From the NCBI RefSeq assembly GCF_036237315.1, contig NZ_CP108356.1, positions 7,755,501-7,819,500 on the forward strand: 64,000 nucleotides of DNA, written 5' to 3'. Positions 33,947 through 42,428 of the stretch are shown here, one piece after another. The translations under genes and the position numbers were made by a program. The notes beneath the pieces were generated by a model. The model made no database searches and was not told where the DNA came from. It saw nothing but the letters and a program-made list of their open reading frames with translations. How positions within the stretch are numbered: the first letter of the stretch is position 1; the number at the start of each line of letters is the position of its first letter. This DNA comes from Streptomyces sp. NBC_01351. GTDB taxonomy: Bacteria > Actinomycetota > Actinomycetes > Streptomycetales > Streptomycetaceae.

Positions 33947-35382
33947 GACGCTCCCTGGCAGGGGTGGCGCTCGCCGTGACGTCGATGGTCGCCCTCTCCT
34001 TCCTCATACCGCTGGCCGCCCTGGTGATGTCGCTCGTCAAGGAGCAGAGCATCACCGCGGCCGAACAGCGGGCCGCCGCCCTGGCCCCCGTACTGACGCT
34101 GACCGCGGATCCGTCCGCCCTGCGGGAATCCGCCGCGAGTCTGGACGCGGCCGAGTACGTCGTCGTCCATCTGCCCGACGCCGCACCCCTCGGCAGCTCC
34201 CGGGCCCCCGCCGCGCTGCTCGAACGGGCGCAGCGGGGGCGCGAGTCCATCTCCCAGCAGATTCCGAGCGGCTGGATATGCCTGCAGCCGGTGGTGCTGC
34301 CCGGTGACCGGGTCGCCGTCATCGAGAACTTCGTCCCCGAGCAGGAGCTGACCCGCGGGGTCAAGGCCTCCTGGGCGGTCATGCTCCTCCTCGCCGTGGG
34401 GTTGGTCTGCGGTTCAGTACTCGTCGCCGACCGCCTCGGCGCGAAGGTCGTCCGGTCCTCCAAGCGCCTCGCCCACGCTTCCCAGGCGCTGGGCCAAGGC
34501 GACCTGGAGGCCCGGGTGGACCCCATGGGCCCCAGGGAACTGCGCGACGCGGGCATCGCGTTCAACGCCATGGCCCACCGGATGACCGAGCTGCTCGCCG
34601 TCGAACGGGAACTGGTCGCCGACCTGTCCCACCGGCTGCGCACCCCGCTGACCGCCCTGCACCTGGCATCGGAGCGGATGGCGGGCTCACCGGAATCGGC
34701 CAGGGTCGAGGCCGCGGTGTGCGCACTGGAGACGGAACTCCAGGCCATCATCACCGCGGCGCGCACCCCGCTCGCCGTGGGCCCGATGGGCCAGGGCATG
34801 CTCGGCGCGGAAGCGGGCGACGGCAAGGACGCGGGCAAGGCGACGGGCAAGGGCGCGGGCGCCCGCAGCACGAGCGCGGCCCCCGCCGGACCCCGCTGCG
34901 AGGCGGCCGAAGTCGTCTGCCGCCGGACCGCGTTCTGGGAGGTCCTGGCGGAGCAGCAGAGCCGGCCCTGCTCCGTGGAGGTCACCCAGGAGCCGTCGCC
35001 GGTCGGCCTCTCCGACGACGACATCGCCGCCGTGGTGGACGCGCTCATCGGCAACGTCTTCCGGCACACCCCGCCCGGCACCCCGTTCGGCGTCCGAGTC
35101 GTCCGTACCGCCCTGGCCGTGGAACTGGTCGTGGAGGACGCCGGTCCGGGCATCCCCGAACCGGACCGTGCCCTCTCCCGCGGGAGCAGTACGGGCTCAT
35201 CGGGGCTCGGCCTCGACATCGCGCGCAGGGCCGCGACCGTCACCGGCGGCTCGATGCACATCGCTCGCGGCCCTCGGGGAGGCGCGCGCATCACCGTCGT
35301 CTTCGCGCTCGCGGCAACCCTGCCGTCGGGCCGCGGGCCGCGCGGTTCCCGGAGGCGTACGGGATGGCCGCGCGGGCGGTGA
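33943..35382 (+). CDS. Membrane sensor histidine kinase
   Basis: A 479-aa kinase with GTG start overlapping the regulator stop. TM1 is about 5-31 and TM2 about 142-165, enclosing a roughly 110-residue extracytoplasmic domain with a single cysteine (C113, WICLQP). HAMP is about 165-215; the H box is DLSHRLRTPLTAL (H230). A low-complexity Gly/Lys/Ala insert (about 285-315) precedes the ATPase domain (IGNVFRHTPPGTP, VVEDAGPGIPE, SSGLGLDIA). The C-terminus is arginine-rich. The lone extracytoplasmic cysteine and neighbouring thiol-redox genes suggest redox sensing. Confidence 0.93.
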   Translation: MRRSLAGVALAVTSMVALSFLIPLAALVMSLVKEQSITAAEQRAAALAPVLTLTADPSALRESAASLDAAEYVVVHLPDAAPLGSSRAPAALLERAQRGRESISQQIPSGWICLQPVVLPGDRVAVIENFVPEQELTRGVKASWAVMLLLAVGLVCGSVLVADRLGAKVVRSSKRLAHASQALGQGDLEARVDPMGPRELRDAGIAFNAMAHRMTELLAVERELVADLSHRLRTPLTALHLASERMAGSPESARVEAAVCALETELQAIITAARTPLAVGPMGQGMLGAEAGDGKDAGKATGKGAGARSTSAAPAGPRCEAAEVVCRRTAFWEVLAEQQSRPCSVEVTQEPSPVGLSDDDIAAVVDALIGNVFRHTPPGTPFGVRVVRTALAVELVVEDAGPGIPEPDRALSRGSSTGSSGLGLDIARRAATVTGGSMHIARGPRGGARITVVFALAATLPSGRGPRGSRRRTGWPRGR

Positions 35383-35415
35383 GCACTCGCGGGCGGCGCA
35401 GGTTTTGGCAATCAG

Positions 35416-35434
35416 TGAGGTTAGGCTAACCTAA
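35416..35434 (+). promoter_or_regulatory. Iron box (DmdR1/IdeR operator)
   Basis: The 19-mer tgaggttaggctaacctaa matches the DmdR/IdeR consensus ttaggttaggctaacctaa at 18 of 19 positions. It ends 6 bp before the GTG of the importer ATPase, overlapping the expected -10 region, so iron-loaded DmdR should repress the operon. Confidence 0.92.
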
Positions 35435-35439
35435 CCAAC

Positions 35440-36300
35440 GTGCAAGGAGCTGAAGAGACCGCCGCGGCCTGCCGCCCCCACGGTCATGAACTGTCCGCCA
35501 GGGGCGTCACCGTGGCCTACGAAGGCGTCGACGTCGTACACGACGCCTCGTTGACGCTGCGACCCGGCGAAGTGACCGTTCTGGTGGGGCCGAACGGCAG
35601 TGGCAAGTCGACGCTGCTGCGCACCATCGCCCGGCTGCAGCGGCCCAGGACCGCCACGCTCGTCATCGACGGGGACACCGACGGCCTCGCGCTGAGTCCC
35701 CGTGAGTTCTCGCGCCGGGTCGCCCTGCTCACGCAGGGCCGCCCCACGCCGAGCGGGCTGACGGTACGGGACCTGGTCGAATTCGGCCGCTACCCGTACC
35801 GCGGACGCTGGGGCAGGGACGACCCGGGCGGTCGGGCCGCGGTGGACCGCGCGCTCGCCCTGACCGGGGTCACGGAACTCGCCGGGCGCGGCGCAGAACA
35901 CCTTTCCGGCGGGCAGCTCCAGCGCGTCTGGCTGGCCGGCTGCCTCGCGCAGGAGACGGGTGTGCTCCTGCTCGACGAGCCGACGACCTACCTCGACCTG
36001 CGGTACCAGGTCGAACTCCTCGACCTGATGAGGGATCTGGCGGAGGACCACGGCATCGCCGTCGGCGTCGTCCTGCACGACCTCGACCAGGCCGCGGCCG
36101 TCGCCGACCGGATCGTCCTGCTCGACACGGGACGCGTCATCGCCGACGGCGACCCCACCGACGTATTGACACCGCAGCGGCTGACCGACACGTACGGGAT
36201 CCCCATCCACGTCGAAACGGACCCGCTCACCGGCCGGCTGCGCACCCGCGCCATCGGCCGGCACCACTCGCGTACCGAAAGGCTCAGCACCACCTCATGA
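35440..36300 (+). CDS. Iron-siderophore ABC transporter ATP-binding protein
   Basis: A 286-aa FecE/FepC-type ATPase. Walker A GPNGSGKST (50-58), signature LSGGQLQRVWLAGCL (about 152-166), Walker B VLLLDEPTTYLDL and switch H in VLHDLDQ. It powers ferric-siderophore import by the permease encoded downstream. The GTG at 35440 has no upstream Shine-Dalgarno because the iron box lies there, so the mRNA is probably leaderless. Its stop overlaps the binding-protein gene (ATGA). Confidence 0.93.
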   Translation: MQGAEETAAACRPHGHELSARGVTVAYEGVDVVHDASLTLRPGEVTVLVGPNGSGKSTLLRTIARLQRPRTATLVIDGDTDGLALSPREFSRRVALLTQGRPTPSGLTVRDLVEFGRYPYRGRWGRDDPGGRAAVDRALALTGVTELAGRGAEHLSGGQLQRVWLAGCLAQETGVLLLDEPTTYLDLRYQVELLDLMRDLAEDHGIAVGVVLHDLDQAAAVADRIVLLDTGRVIADGDPTDVLTPQRLTDTYGIPIHVETDPLTGRLRTRAIGRHHSRTERLSTTS

Positions 36301-37274
36301 GACGACTCCTCCTCACCGCGGCGGCCGCCACCGCCGCGGCCCTCACCCTGACCGCCTGCGGAACCACCGAGCCCGCCGCCGACGACACCAAGCAGACCGC
36401 CGAGCGCATCACCCTCACCGATGACACGGGCACGAAGGTGGAGCTCGACGGGCCCGCCAAGAACGTCGTCGGGACCGAGTGGAACGTCGTCGAGAGCCTG
36501 ATCTGCCTGGGCGTAGCCCCGGTCGGCGTCTCCGACGTCAAGGGCTACAAGACGTGGAACACCGCGGTCCCGCTGAAGAACGAGCCCAAGGACGTCGGCA
36601 CGCGCGGTGAGCCGAGCATGGACACCATCGCTTCCCTGAAGCCGGACCTCATCCTCGCCACCACCGACCTGCCGCCGGCCGCCATCGAGCAGCTGCGCAA
36701 GGTCGCCCCGGTCCTGACGGTCCATGCCGCCGCCGCGTCCGACCCGATCGGTCAGATGACGAAGAACCTGGACCTCATCGCCCAGGCCACCGGCACCACC
36801 GAGAAGGCCGGAACGCTCAAGCAGCAGTTCCAGGCGAAGCTCGACGAGGGCAAGAAGGCGCTCGCCGACGCCGGTCGCGCCGGCACCCCGTTCGCCTTCG
36901 CCGACGGCTACGTCGTCTCCAACCAGGTCTCGATCCGCCCGTACACCAGCGGCTCGCTCCTCGGCGGAGTCAACGAGAAGCTCGGTCTGAAGAACGCCTG
37001 GACCGTCGAGGGCGACCCGGCCTACGGCCTCGGCACCACCGACGTCGAGGGCCTCACCAAGCTCGGCGACGTCGAGTTCGCCTACATCGGCAACGACGGC
37101 GACAAGGACAGCAACCCGTTCACAGGCGCGCTGGCCCAGGACAAGGTGTGGACCTCCCTGCCGTTCGTGCAGAAGGGCAACGTGCACCGACTGCCCGACG
37201 GCATCTGGATGTTCGGCGGTCCCGAGTCGATGAGCAAGTACGTCGACGCGGTCGTCGCCGCCCTGAAGAAGTAG
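36297..37274 (+). CDS. Iron-siderophore-binding lipoprotein
   Basis: A 325-aa FecB/FepB-type solute-binding protein. Lipobox LTAC (C20) anchors it outside. The two lobes are joined by a long helix. The features GTEWNVVESLICLGVAPVGV, EPSMDTIASLKPDLILAT and the C-terminal RLPDGIWMFGGPESMSKYVDAV are typical of class III periplasmic-binding proteins for ferric siderophores. It overlaps the ATPase gene by 4 bp and the permease gene follows 4 bp after its stop. The siderophore type cannot be told. Confidence 0.93.
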   Translation: MRRLLLTAAAATAAALTLTACGTTEPAADDTKQTAERITLTDDTGTKVELDGPAKNVVGTEWNVVESLICLGVAPVGVSDVKGYKTWNTAVPLKNEPKDVGTRGEPSMDTIASLKPDLILATTDLPPAAIEQLRKVAPVLTVHAAAASDPIGQMTKNLDLIAQATGTTEKAGTLKQQFQAKLDEGKKALADAGRAGTPFAFADGYVVSNQVSIRPYTSGSLLGGVNEKLGLKNAWTVEGDPAYGLGTTDVEGLTKLGDVEFAYIGNDGDKDSNPFTGALAQDKVWTSLPFVQKGNVHRLPDGIWMFGGPESMSKYVDAVVAALKK

Positions 37275-37278
37275 CACC

Positions 37279-39345
37279 ATGGCCGTCACCGCAACCACTC
37301 CCGCCATCACCGCGTCCGCGGTCAGGACCCGGACGGGGGCGGCCGCGGTGGCGGCCGCGCTGGTCCTCCTCGTCGCCGCGCTCGCCGCCGTCGACATCAC
37401 GCAGGGCACGGCCGCCGTCGGCGCGCCGGAGGTCTGGAAGGCGCTCACCGGCCGGTCCGATCCGGCCGACTCCTCCGTCCTCATCGCCTCCCGGCTGCCG
37501 CGGATGACCGCCGGCCTGCTCGTCGGCGCCCTCCTCGGCATGGCGGGCGCCGCCCTGCAGGCCGTCAGCCGCAACGTCCTCGCCTCACCGGACACCCTCG
37601 CCGTCAACGCCGGCTCCTACTTCGGCCTCGGCATCGCCGCCGTCACCGGCGTCTCGCTCCCGCTTCTGGCCTCCTCCGGCATCGCGTTCGCCGGCGGCCT
37701 CGCGGCCGCGGCCGTCGTCCTCGGACTGTCCGGACTGGGCACCGGCACCGTCCGGCTCGTCCTCGCGGGCAGCGCCCTCACCCTCGGCCTCACCGCCCTC
37801 ACCGAGGGCCTGCTCCTGCTGTTCCCCCAGGACACCGAGGGCGTCTACCACTGGAACCAGGGCAGCATCGCCCAGCACGGGTTCGACGGCGTGCTGCAGG
37901 TGGCACCGATCGGCGTCGTCGCCCTCATCGGGCTGCTGCTCCTCGCCCGCCGGATCGACGCCCTGGCCCTCGGCGACGACGCCGCCCGCGGCCTCGGCGT
38001 CCCGGTCCGCTCGACCCGGGTCACCGCCGTCGTACTCGCCGCCCTGCTCTCCACGGCCGCCGTCACCCTCGCCGGCCCCATCGGCTTCGTCGGCCTCTGC
38101 GCACCCGCCCTCGTCCGCCCCCTCGCCCGGAGGTTCCGCGGCTTCACCCGGACGCGCGGGAGCCTGCCGGTCGCCGGGCTCACCGGCGCCGCGCTGGTGA
38201 TCGGCTCCGACGTCCTGCTGCGCGCCCTCGTACCGTCGGACGTGGCCGTCGCCGTGCCGACCGGTGTCGTCACCAGCCTGGTCGGCGCCGTCTTCCTCAT
38301 CGTCATGGCCGTACGGGTCCGGGACACGGCCGGATCCACCGCGCCCGACCGGCTGCGCATCAGGACCCGCGGCGTCTTCCTCACCACCACGGCCGTCCTG
38401 GCGGTCGTGCTCGTCGGCGTGATCATCGCCGCCGTACTGGTCGGAGACAGCAAACTGCTGCTCGGCGACGTGGTGAACTGGGCTCAAGGACGGGCCGGCC
38501 GGACCGTCACCTTCGTCCTCGACACCCGGGTGCCCCGGGTCCTCGCCGCGCTCTTCGCCGGTGCGGCCCTCGCCCTCGCCGGCACCCTCATCCAGGCCGT
38601 GACCCGCAACCCCCTCGCCGAACCGAGCATCCTGGGCGTCTCCGGAGGCGCCGCGCTCGGCGCCGTCCTCCTCGTGACGACCGTGCCCCTGGCCGGAACG
38701 TGGAGCGTGGCCGGTGCGGCGTTCGCGGGCGCCGCGGGCGCCTCCGTCCTCGTCTTCGGGCTGGCCGCGCGGGGCGGGTTCCAGCAGAACCGGCTGGTCC
38801 TCGTCGGATTCGGCGTCGCCACCGGGTCGGCCGCCCTGGTCAGCCTCCTCATCATCCTCACCGACCCGTTCAACGCGACGAAGGCGCTCACCTGGCTGTC
38901 GGGCTCCACCTACGGGAGGAACCTGACCGACGTGGCGCCCCTCGCGGCCGTCCTCGCCGTGGGCGTGGCCGTCGCGGTCATGCGGCGCACCGAACTCGAC
39001 CTCGTATCGCTCGACGAGGACACCCCGAGGCTGCTCGGACTCAGCCTGGGACGCGGACGTTTCGGCTTCCTCGCCCTCGGCGTCCTGCTCACCGCCACCG
39101 CCGTGGCCGCCGCCGGAACCATCGGCTTCGTCGGGCTCGTGGCACCCCACGCGGCCCGCGCCCTCGTGGGACGGCAGCACGCCCGGGTGGTACCGGTCGC
39201 GGTGCTCCTCGGCGCCATCCTCGTCTGCACGGCGGACCTGGTGGGCCGAACCGTGATCGCCCCGGCCCAGCTCGGCGCCGGCGTCATGACCGCGGTGATC
39301 GGCACGCCGTACTTCCTCTACCTGCTCGTCCGCAGCCGCCGGTAG
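37279..39345 (+). CDS. Fused double FecCD-type siderophore permease
   Basis: A 688-aa permease made of two FecCD domains in one chain (about 1-350 and 360-688), as in E. coli FhuB. The coupling-helix motif occurs twice (GPIGFVGLCAPALVRPLAR and GTIGFVGLVAPHAARALVG). About 20 transmembrane helices are expected. With a single ATPase and binding protein the operon is a complete importer. No siderophore biosynthesis or utilisation gene is adjacent. Confidence 0.94.
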   Translation: MAVTATTPAITASAVRTRTGAAAVAAALVLLVAALAAVDITQGTAAVGAPEVWKALTGRSDPADSSVLIASRLPRMTAGLLVGALLGMAGAALQAVSRNVLASPDTLAVNAGSYFGLGIAAVTGVSLPLLASSGIAFAGGLAAAAVVLGLSGLGTGTVRLVLAGSALTLGLTALTEGLLLLFPQDTEGVYHWNQGSIAQHGFDGVLQVAPIGVVALIGLLLLARRIDALALGDDAARGLGVPVRSTRVTAVVLAALLSTAAVTLAGPIGFVGLCAPALVRPLARRFRGFTRTRGSLPVAGLTGAALVIGSDVLLRALVPSDVAVAVPTGVVTSLVGAVFLIVMAVRVRDTAGSTAPDRLRIRTRGVFLTTTAVLAVVLVGVIIAAVLVGDSKLLLGDVVNWAQGRAGRTVTFVLDTRVPRVLAALFAGAALALAGTLIQAVTRNPLAEPSILGVSGGAALGAVLLVTTVPLAGTWSVAGAAFAGAAGASVLVFGLAARGGFQQNRLVLVGFGVATGSAALVSLLIILTDPFNATKALTWLSGSTYGRNLTDVAPLAAVLAVGVAVAVMRRTELDLVSLDEDTPRLLGLSLGRGRFGFLALGVLLTATAVAAAGTIGFVGLVAPHAARALVGRQHARVVPVAVLLGAILVCTADLVGRTVIAPAQLGAGVMTAVIGTPYFLYLLVRSRR

Positions 39346-39423
39346 GGCATTGCCGTGGGGCGGCGGCACGGGTGCGTCCCGATGCCGCCGTCCGGCTGCT
39401 CGGCGGACACGCCGACGACGCCC

Positions 39424-40035
39424 TCAGACCTCCGGGAAGTCCGGGGCGATCCCCAGGGCCGGCGCGATCGCCCGCCAGACCGTCGACTGGGCCGTGGCCA
39501 GGTCGACCCGGGGGTCCTCCAGCATCAGACGGATGCCCAGGCCGTCGCACAGCGCCAGCACCAGCGTGCTGATCGAGGAGACGTCGCAGTCGGTGAACTC
39601 ACCCGAAGCGACGCCCCGTTCCACGACCCCGCCGACCCACGCGTGCAGCTGGTCGTACAGGTCGACGGCCAGGTGCCGGGCCGTCGCGTCGCGCTGGGCC
39701 CGTACCCACAGCTCCTGCCACAGCTTCCAGTCCTGGCGCAGCTCCGCGTCCGTGGGCAGCATGCTCCGTACGATCCGGGCCAGGACGGCGGCGGCCGGGA
39801 GCGAATCGTCCTCGCTGCCGGTGTCCGTACCGGTCTTCGCGAAGGAGTGCGTCATCGCTTCGGCGAACAGCTTCTCCCGCGTGTCGAAGTGGTAGTGCAG
39901 CAGCGCCTTGGAGACGGCGGCGTGCTCCGCGACCTTGCGCATGCTGACGTGTTCAAAACCGATGTCGGCGATCACTTCGCACGCGGCCGTGAGGATTCGC
40001 TCACGCGTTTCGAGTGCGCGCTCGGCCTTGGTCAC
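39424..40035 (-). CDS. TetR-family transcriptional regulator
   Basis: A 203-aa protein from the GTG at 40035, which follows aggggagc; the longer upstream ORF is repeat-rich and unlikely to be coding. Helix-turn-helix at about 10-55 (ERILTAACEVIADIGFEHVSMRKVAEHAAVSKALLHYHFDTREKLF). The C-terminal ligand domain resembles the BetI-type TetR_C. It is the last gene of the leftward catabolic run, and the 18-bp palindrome at 47873 is its likely operator. The ligand is probably an intermediate of the pathway. Confidence 0.9.
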   Translation of the reverse strand: MTKAERALETRERILTAACEVIADIGFEHVSMRKVAEHAAVSKALLHYHFDTREKLFAEAMTHSFAKTGTDTGSEDDSLPAAAVLARIVRSMLPTDAELRQDWKLWQELWVRAQRDATARHLAVDLYDQLHAWVGGVVERGVASGEFTDCDVSSISTLVLALCDGLGIRLMLEDPRVDLATAQSTVWRAIAPALGIAPDFPEV

Positions 40036-40172
40036 GTTGGCTGCTCCCCTTGTCGGCGCCCGTTGCATCGGGTGGGTGGGTGGATGGAAGGCCCGGGAGG
40101 CCCGGCCCGCCGGACCCCCATCCTCGCGCATGGGGCTTACGGGGTCCCGCCGTCGGGGCACCGCGGTCGGAA

Positions 40173-40217
40173 GACGGATGGTCAGGCGACGGATGGTCAG
40201 GCGACGGACGGTCAGGA
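40173..40217. repeat. 15-bp tandem repeat, three copies plus degenerate fourth
   Basis: Copies of gacggatggtcaggc occur at 40173-40187 and 40188-40202, with a variant at 40203-40217 and a decayed copy to about 40232. The repeat fills the end of the 204-bp gap between the hydroxyacyl-CoA dehydrogenase stop and the TetR gene. The function is unknown; it may serve as regulator binding sites or be neutral. Confidence 0.85.
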
Positions 40218-40239
40218 AACGGTCGGTCAAGACGTGCGG

Positions 40240-41100
40240 TCAGGAATAGGTGTGGAAACCCCGGCCGGTCTTCCGGCCGAGCAGGCCCGCGTCCACCATC
40301 CGCGCCAGCAACGGCGGCGGTGCGTACAGCGGCTCCCGGTACTCCGCGTACATCGACCGGGCGATGGCCTGGACGGTGTCCAGCCCGATCAGGTCGGCCA
40401 GGGCCAGCGGTCCGAGCGGATGCGCGCAGCCCAGGGTCATGCCGCGGTCGATGTCCTCGGCCGACGCGGTCCGCGATTCGGCCATCCGTACGGCGGCCAG
40501 CAGGTAGGGAACGAGGAGCGCGTTCACCACGAATCCCGCCCGGTCCTCGGCCCGGACCACCTGCTTGCCCAGCACGCCGGAGGCGAACTCCCGGGCGCGC
40601 AGGACCGTCTCCTCGGCGGTGAGCAGGGACGGCACCAGCTCGACCAGGGGAAGCACCGGGACGGGATTGAAGAAGTGGAGGCCGACGACCTGCTCCGGCC
40701 GGGACGTGGCCGCCGCCAGCCGGATGACCGGGATGGAGGAGGTGTTCGTCGCGAGCACCGCGTCCCTGCGCTCCACCGTTCGGTCGAGCCGGTCGAAGAC
40801 CTCCAGCTTCGCCCGCTCGTCCTCGGCGACCGCTTCGACGACGAGGTCCCGGTCCGCCATGCGCTCCATGTCCGTGGTCATCGCGATCCGGCCGACCGCC
40901 GCGTCCCGTTCGGCGTCCGTCAGCTTCCCGGCGGCCGAGGCGCGGGCCAGGGAACGGCGGATGCGCTCCAGGCCGGCGTCCGCGGCCGGTCTGCTCGTCT
41001 CCACCACCACCACGTCCCGCCCGGCGCGGGCGCAGACCTCGGCGATACCGGAGCCCATCAGGCCGCACCCCACGATCCCGACGCGTTCGACATCGGTCAT
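40240..41100 (-). CDS. 3-hydroxyacyl-CoA dehydrogenase (3-hydroxybutyryl-CoA type)
   Basis: A 286-aa enzyme of the HBD/FadB-C type. NAD-binding GCGLMGSGIA (11-20), catalytic histidine and glutamate region GLHFFNPVPVLPLVELVP with H in LHFFNP, SSIPVIRLAA and the C-terminal GLLGRKTGRGFHTY are diagnostic. It oxidises (S)-3-hydroxyacyl-CoA to 3-ketoacyl-CoA with NAD or NADP. In the leftward catabolic run it would follow the acyl-CoA dehydrogenases; no enoyl-CoA hydratase or thiolase is in this window. Confidence 0.94.
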   Translation of the reverse strand: MTDVERVGIVGCGLMGSGIAEVCARAGRDVVVVETSRPAADAGLERIRRSLARASAAGKLTDAERDAAVGRIAMTTDMERMADRDLVVEAVAEDERAKLEVFDRLDRTVERRDAVLATNTSSIPVIRLAAATSRPEQVVGLHFFNPVPVLPLVELVPSLLTAEETVLRAREFASGVLGKQVVRAEDRAGFVVNALLVPYLLAAVRMAESRTASAEDIDRGMTLGCAHPLGPLALADLIGLDTVQAIARSMYAEYREPLYAPPPLLARMVDAGLLGRKTGRGFHTYS

Positions 41101-41191
41101 CGGTTCTCCCTTTTCGGACGGTTCTCGTACGGACGGAGGCGGCGGGCGGTCCGGGCCGCACCGCGGGTGTGGCCCGGACCGCCGCGCCGGG

Positions 41192-42367
41192 TCACACGGA
41201 GGACGGCATCCGCAGCACGCCCGTGCCGCGCTTGACGAGTTCGCCCGCGATGATCAGGCGCTGGATCTCGGAGGTGCCCTCCCAGATGCGGTCGACGCGC
41301 AGTTCGCGGTAGAGCCGCTCGACGGGGTACGAGCGGTCGTAGCCGCGGCCCCCGAAGATCTGCAGGCAGCGGTCGATGACCCGGCCGGACGCCTCGCTCG
41401 CCGACAGCTTGGCGATGGCGGCCTTGGCGTGCAGCGTCTTGCGGTCGAGGACGCCCTCGTCGACCTCCCAGGCGACCTGGTGGGTGTAGGCGCGGTTGAC
41501 GGCGATGTCGACGGCGCAGTCGGCGAGCATGCCCTGGATCAGCTGGAAGTCGGCGATGGGGGAGCCGAACTGGCGGCGTTCCACCGCCCAGTCACGGGCG
41601 AGTTCCAGGGCCCGCTCCGCCGCTCCGATCGTGCGCGCGGCGATCATCAGCCGTTCTTCGGTGAACCAGGAGCGGGTGATGTCGTAGCCGGTCCCCACCT
41701 CCCCGAGCACCGCGTCGGCGGGCAGGCGCACATCGGTGAAGGTGAACTCGGGGTGCTCGTAGACGAAGGTGTGCATCCAGCGGGGCACCCGGGTCATCTC
41801 GATGCCCGGGGTGTCCTTGTCGACGAGGAACAGGGTCGGCGCCCCCTCCTCCCCGGCGGCCGCGAGCACGATCATGAAGTCCGCGTGGTCGCCGACGGTG
41901 ACGAACCACTTCTCGCCGTTCAGAACCCATCCGCCGTCCCCGGTCCGCGTCGCCGTGGTCCGCAGGCTCTGCGGGTCGGAGCCCGCTTCGGGCTCGCTCA
42001 CCGCGTAGCAGTCGCGGCGCCGGCCCCGGATCACCGGGACGAGGTAGCGCTCGCGCTGCTCCGGCGTGCAGAAGGACAGTGCGTTGGCCGGCCGCCACAC
42101 CATGTCCCACAGGGCGCCGGTGAGCCGTCCGAGCTCGGCCTGGACGGTGACCTGCTCCAGGATCGTGAGGCCGGCGCCGCCCCACTCCGCGGGCATGTTG
42201 ACGGCCTGGAGGCCGCTGTCGAGGACGGCGTCACGGATCTCGGTGTGGGCCTGCGGGGGCAGGCCGTTGTTCTCCTCGCAGTCGAGCTCGTACTTCATGA
42301 TGAATCCGGTGAGGGCGCGCGCCGAGTCCCGGAGCTCTTCCTGACGGGCGGTGAGGCGGAAGTCCAT
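41192..42367 (-). CDS. Acyl-CoA dehydrogenase (first paralogue)
   Basis: A 391-aa flavoenzyme that introduces an alpha-beta double bond into acyl-CoA. N-terminal helical domain, beta domain with CYAVSEPEAGSDPQSL and NGEKWFVTVGDHADF, and C-terminal helices with RRQFGSPIADFQLIQGMLAD. The region FGGRGYDRSYPVERLYRELRVDRIWEGTSEIQ includes the glutamate position used as catalytic base in many family members. It is strongly similar to the gene at 42429, giving a tandem duplication. Substrate chain length is unknown. Confidence 0.94.
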   Translation of the reverse strand: MDFRLTARQEELRDSARALTGFIMKYELDCEENNGLPPQAHTEIRDAVLDSGLQAVNMPAEWGGAGLTILEQVTVQAELGRLTGALWDMVWRPANALSFCTPEQRERYLVPVIRGRRRDCYAVSEPEAGSDPQSLRTTATRTGDGGWVLNGEKWFVTVGDHADFMIVLAAAGEEGAPTLFLVDKDTPGIEMTRVPRWMHTFVYEHPEFTFTDVRLPADAVLGEVGTGYDITRSWFTEERLMIAARTIGAAERALELARDWAVERRQFGSPIADFQLIQGMLADCAVDIAVNRAYTHQVAWEVDEGVLDRKTLHAKAAIAKLSASEASGRVIDRCLQIFGGRGYDRSYPVERLYRELRVDRIWEGTSEIQRLIIAGELVKRGTGVLRMPSSV

Positions 42368-42428
42368 GTCTTGTTCGTCCTCGTGATCGTGATCGTGGTT
42401 ACGGGAGCAGGTGTGGCGAGGGGACCCG

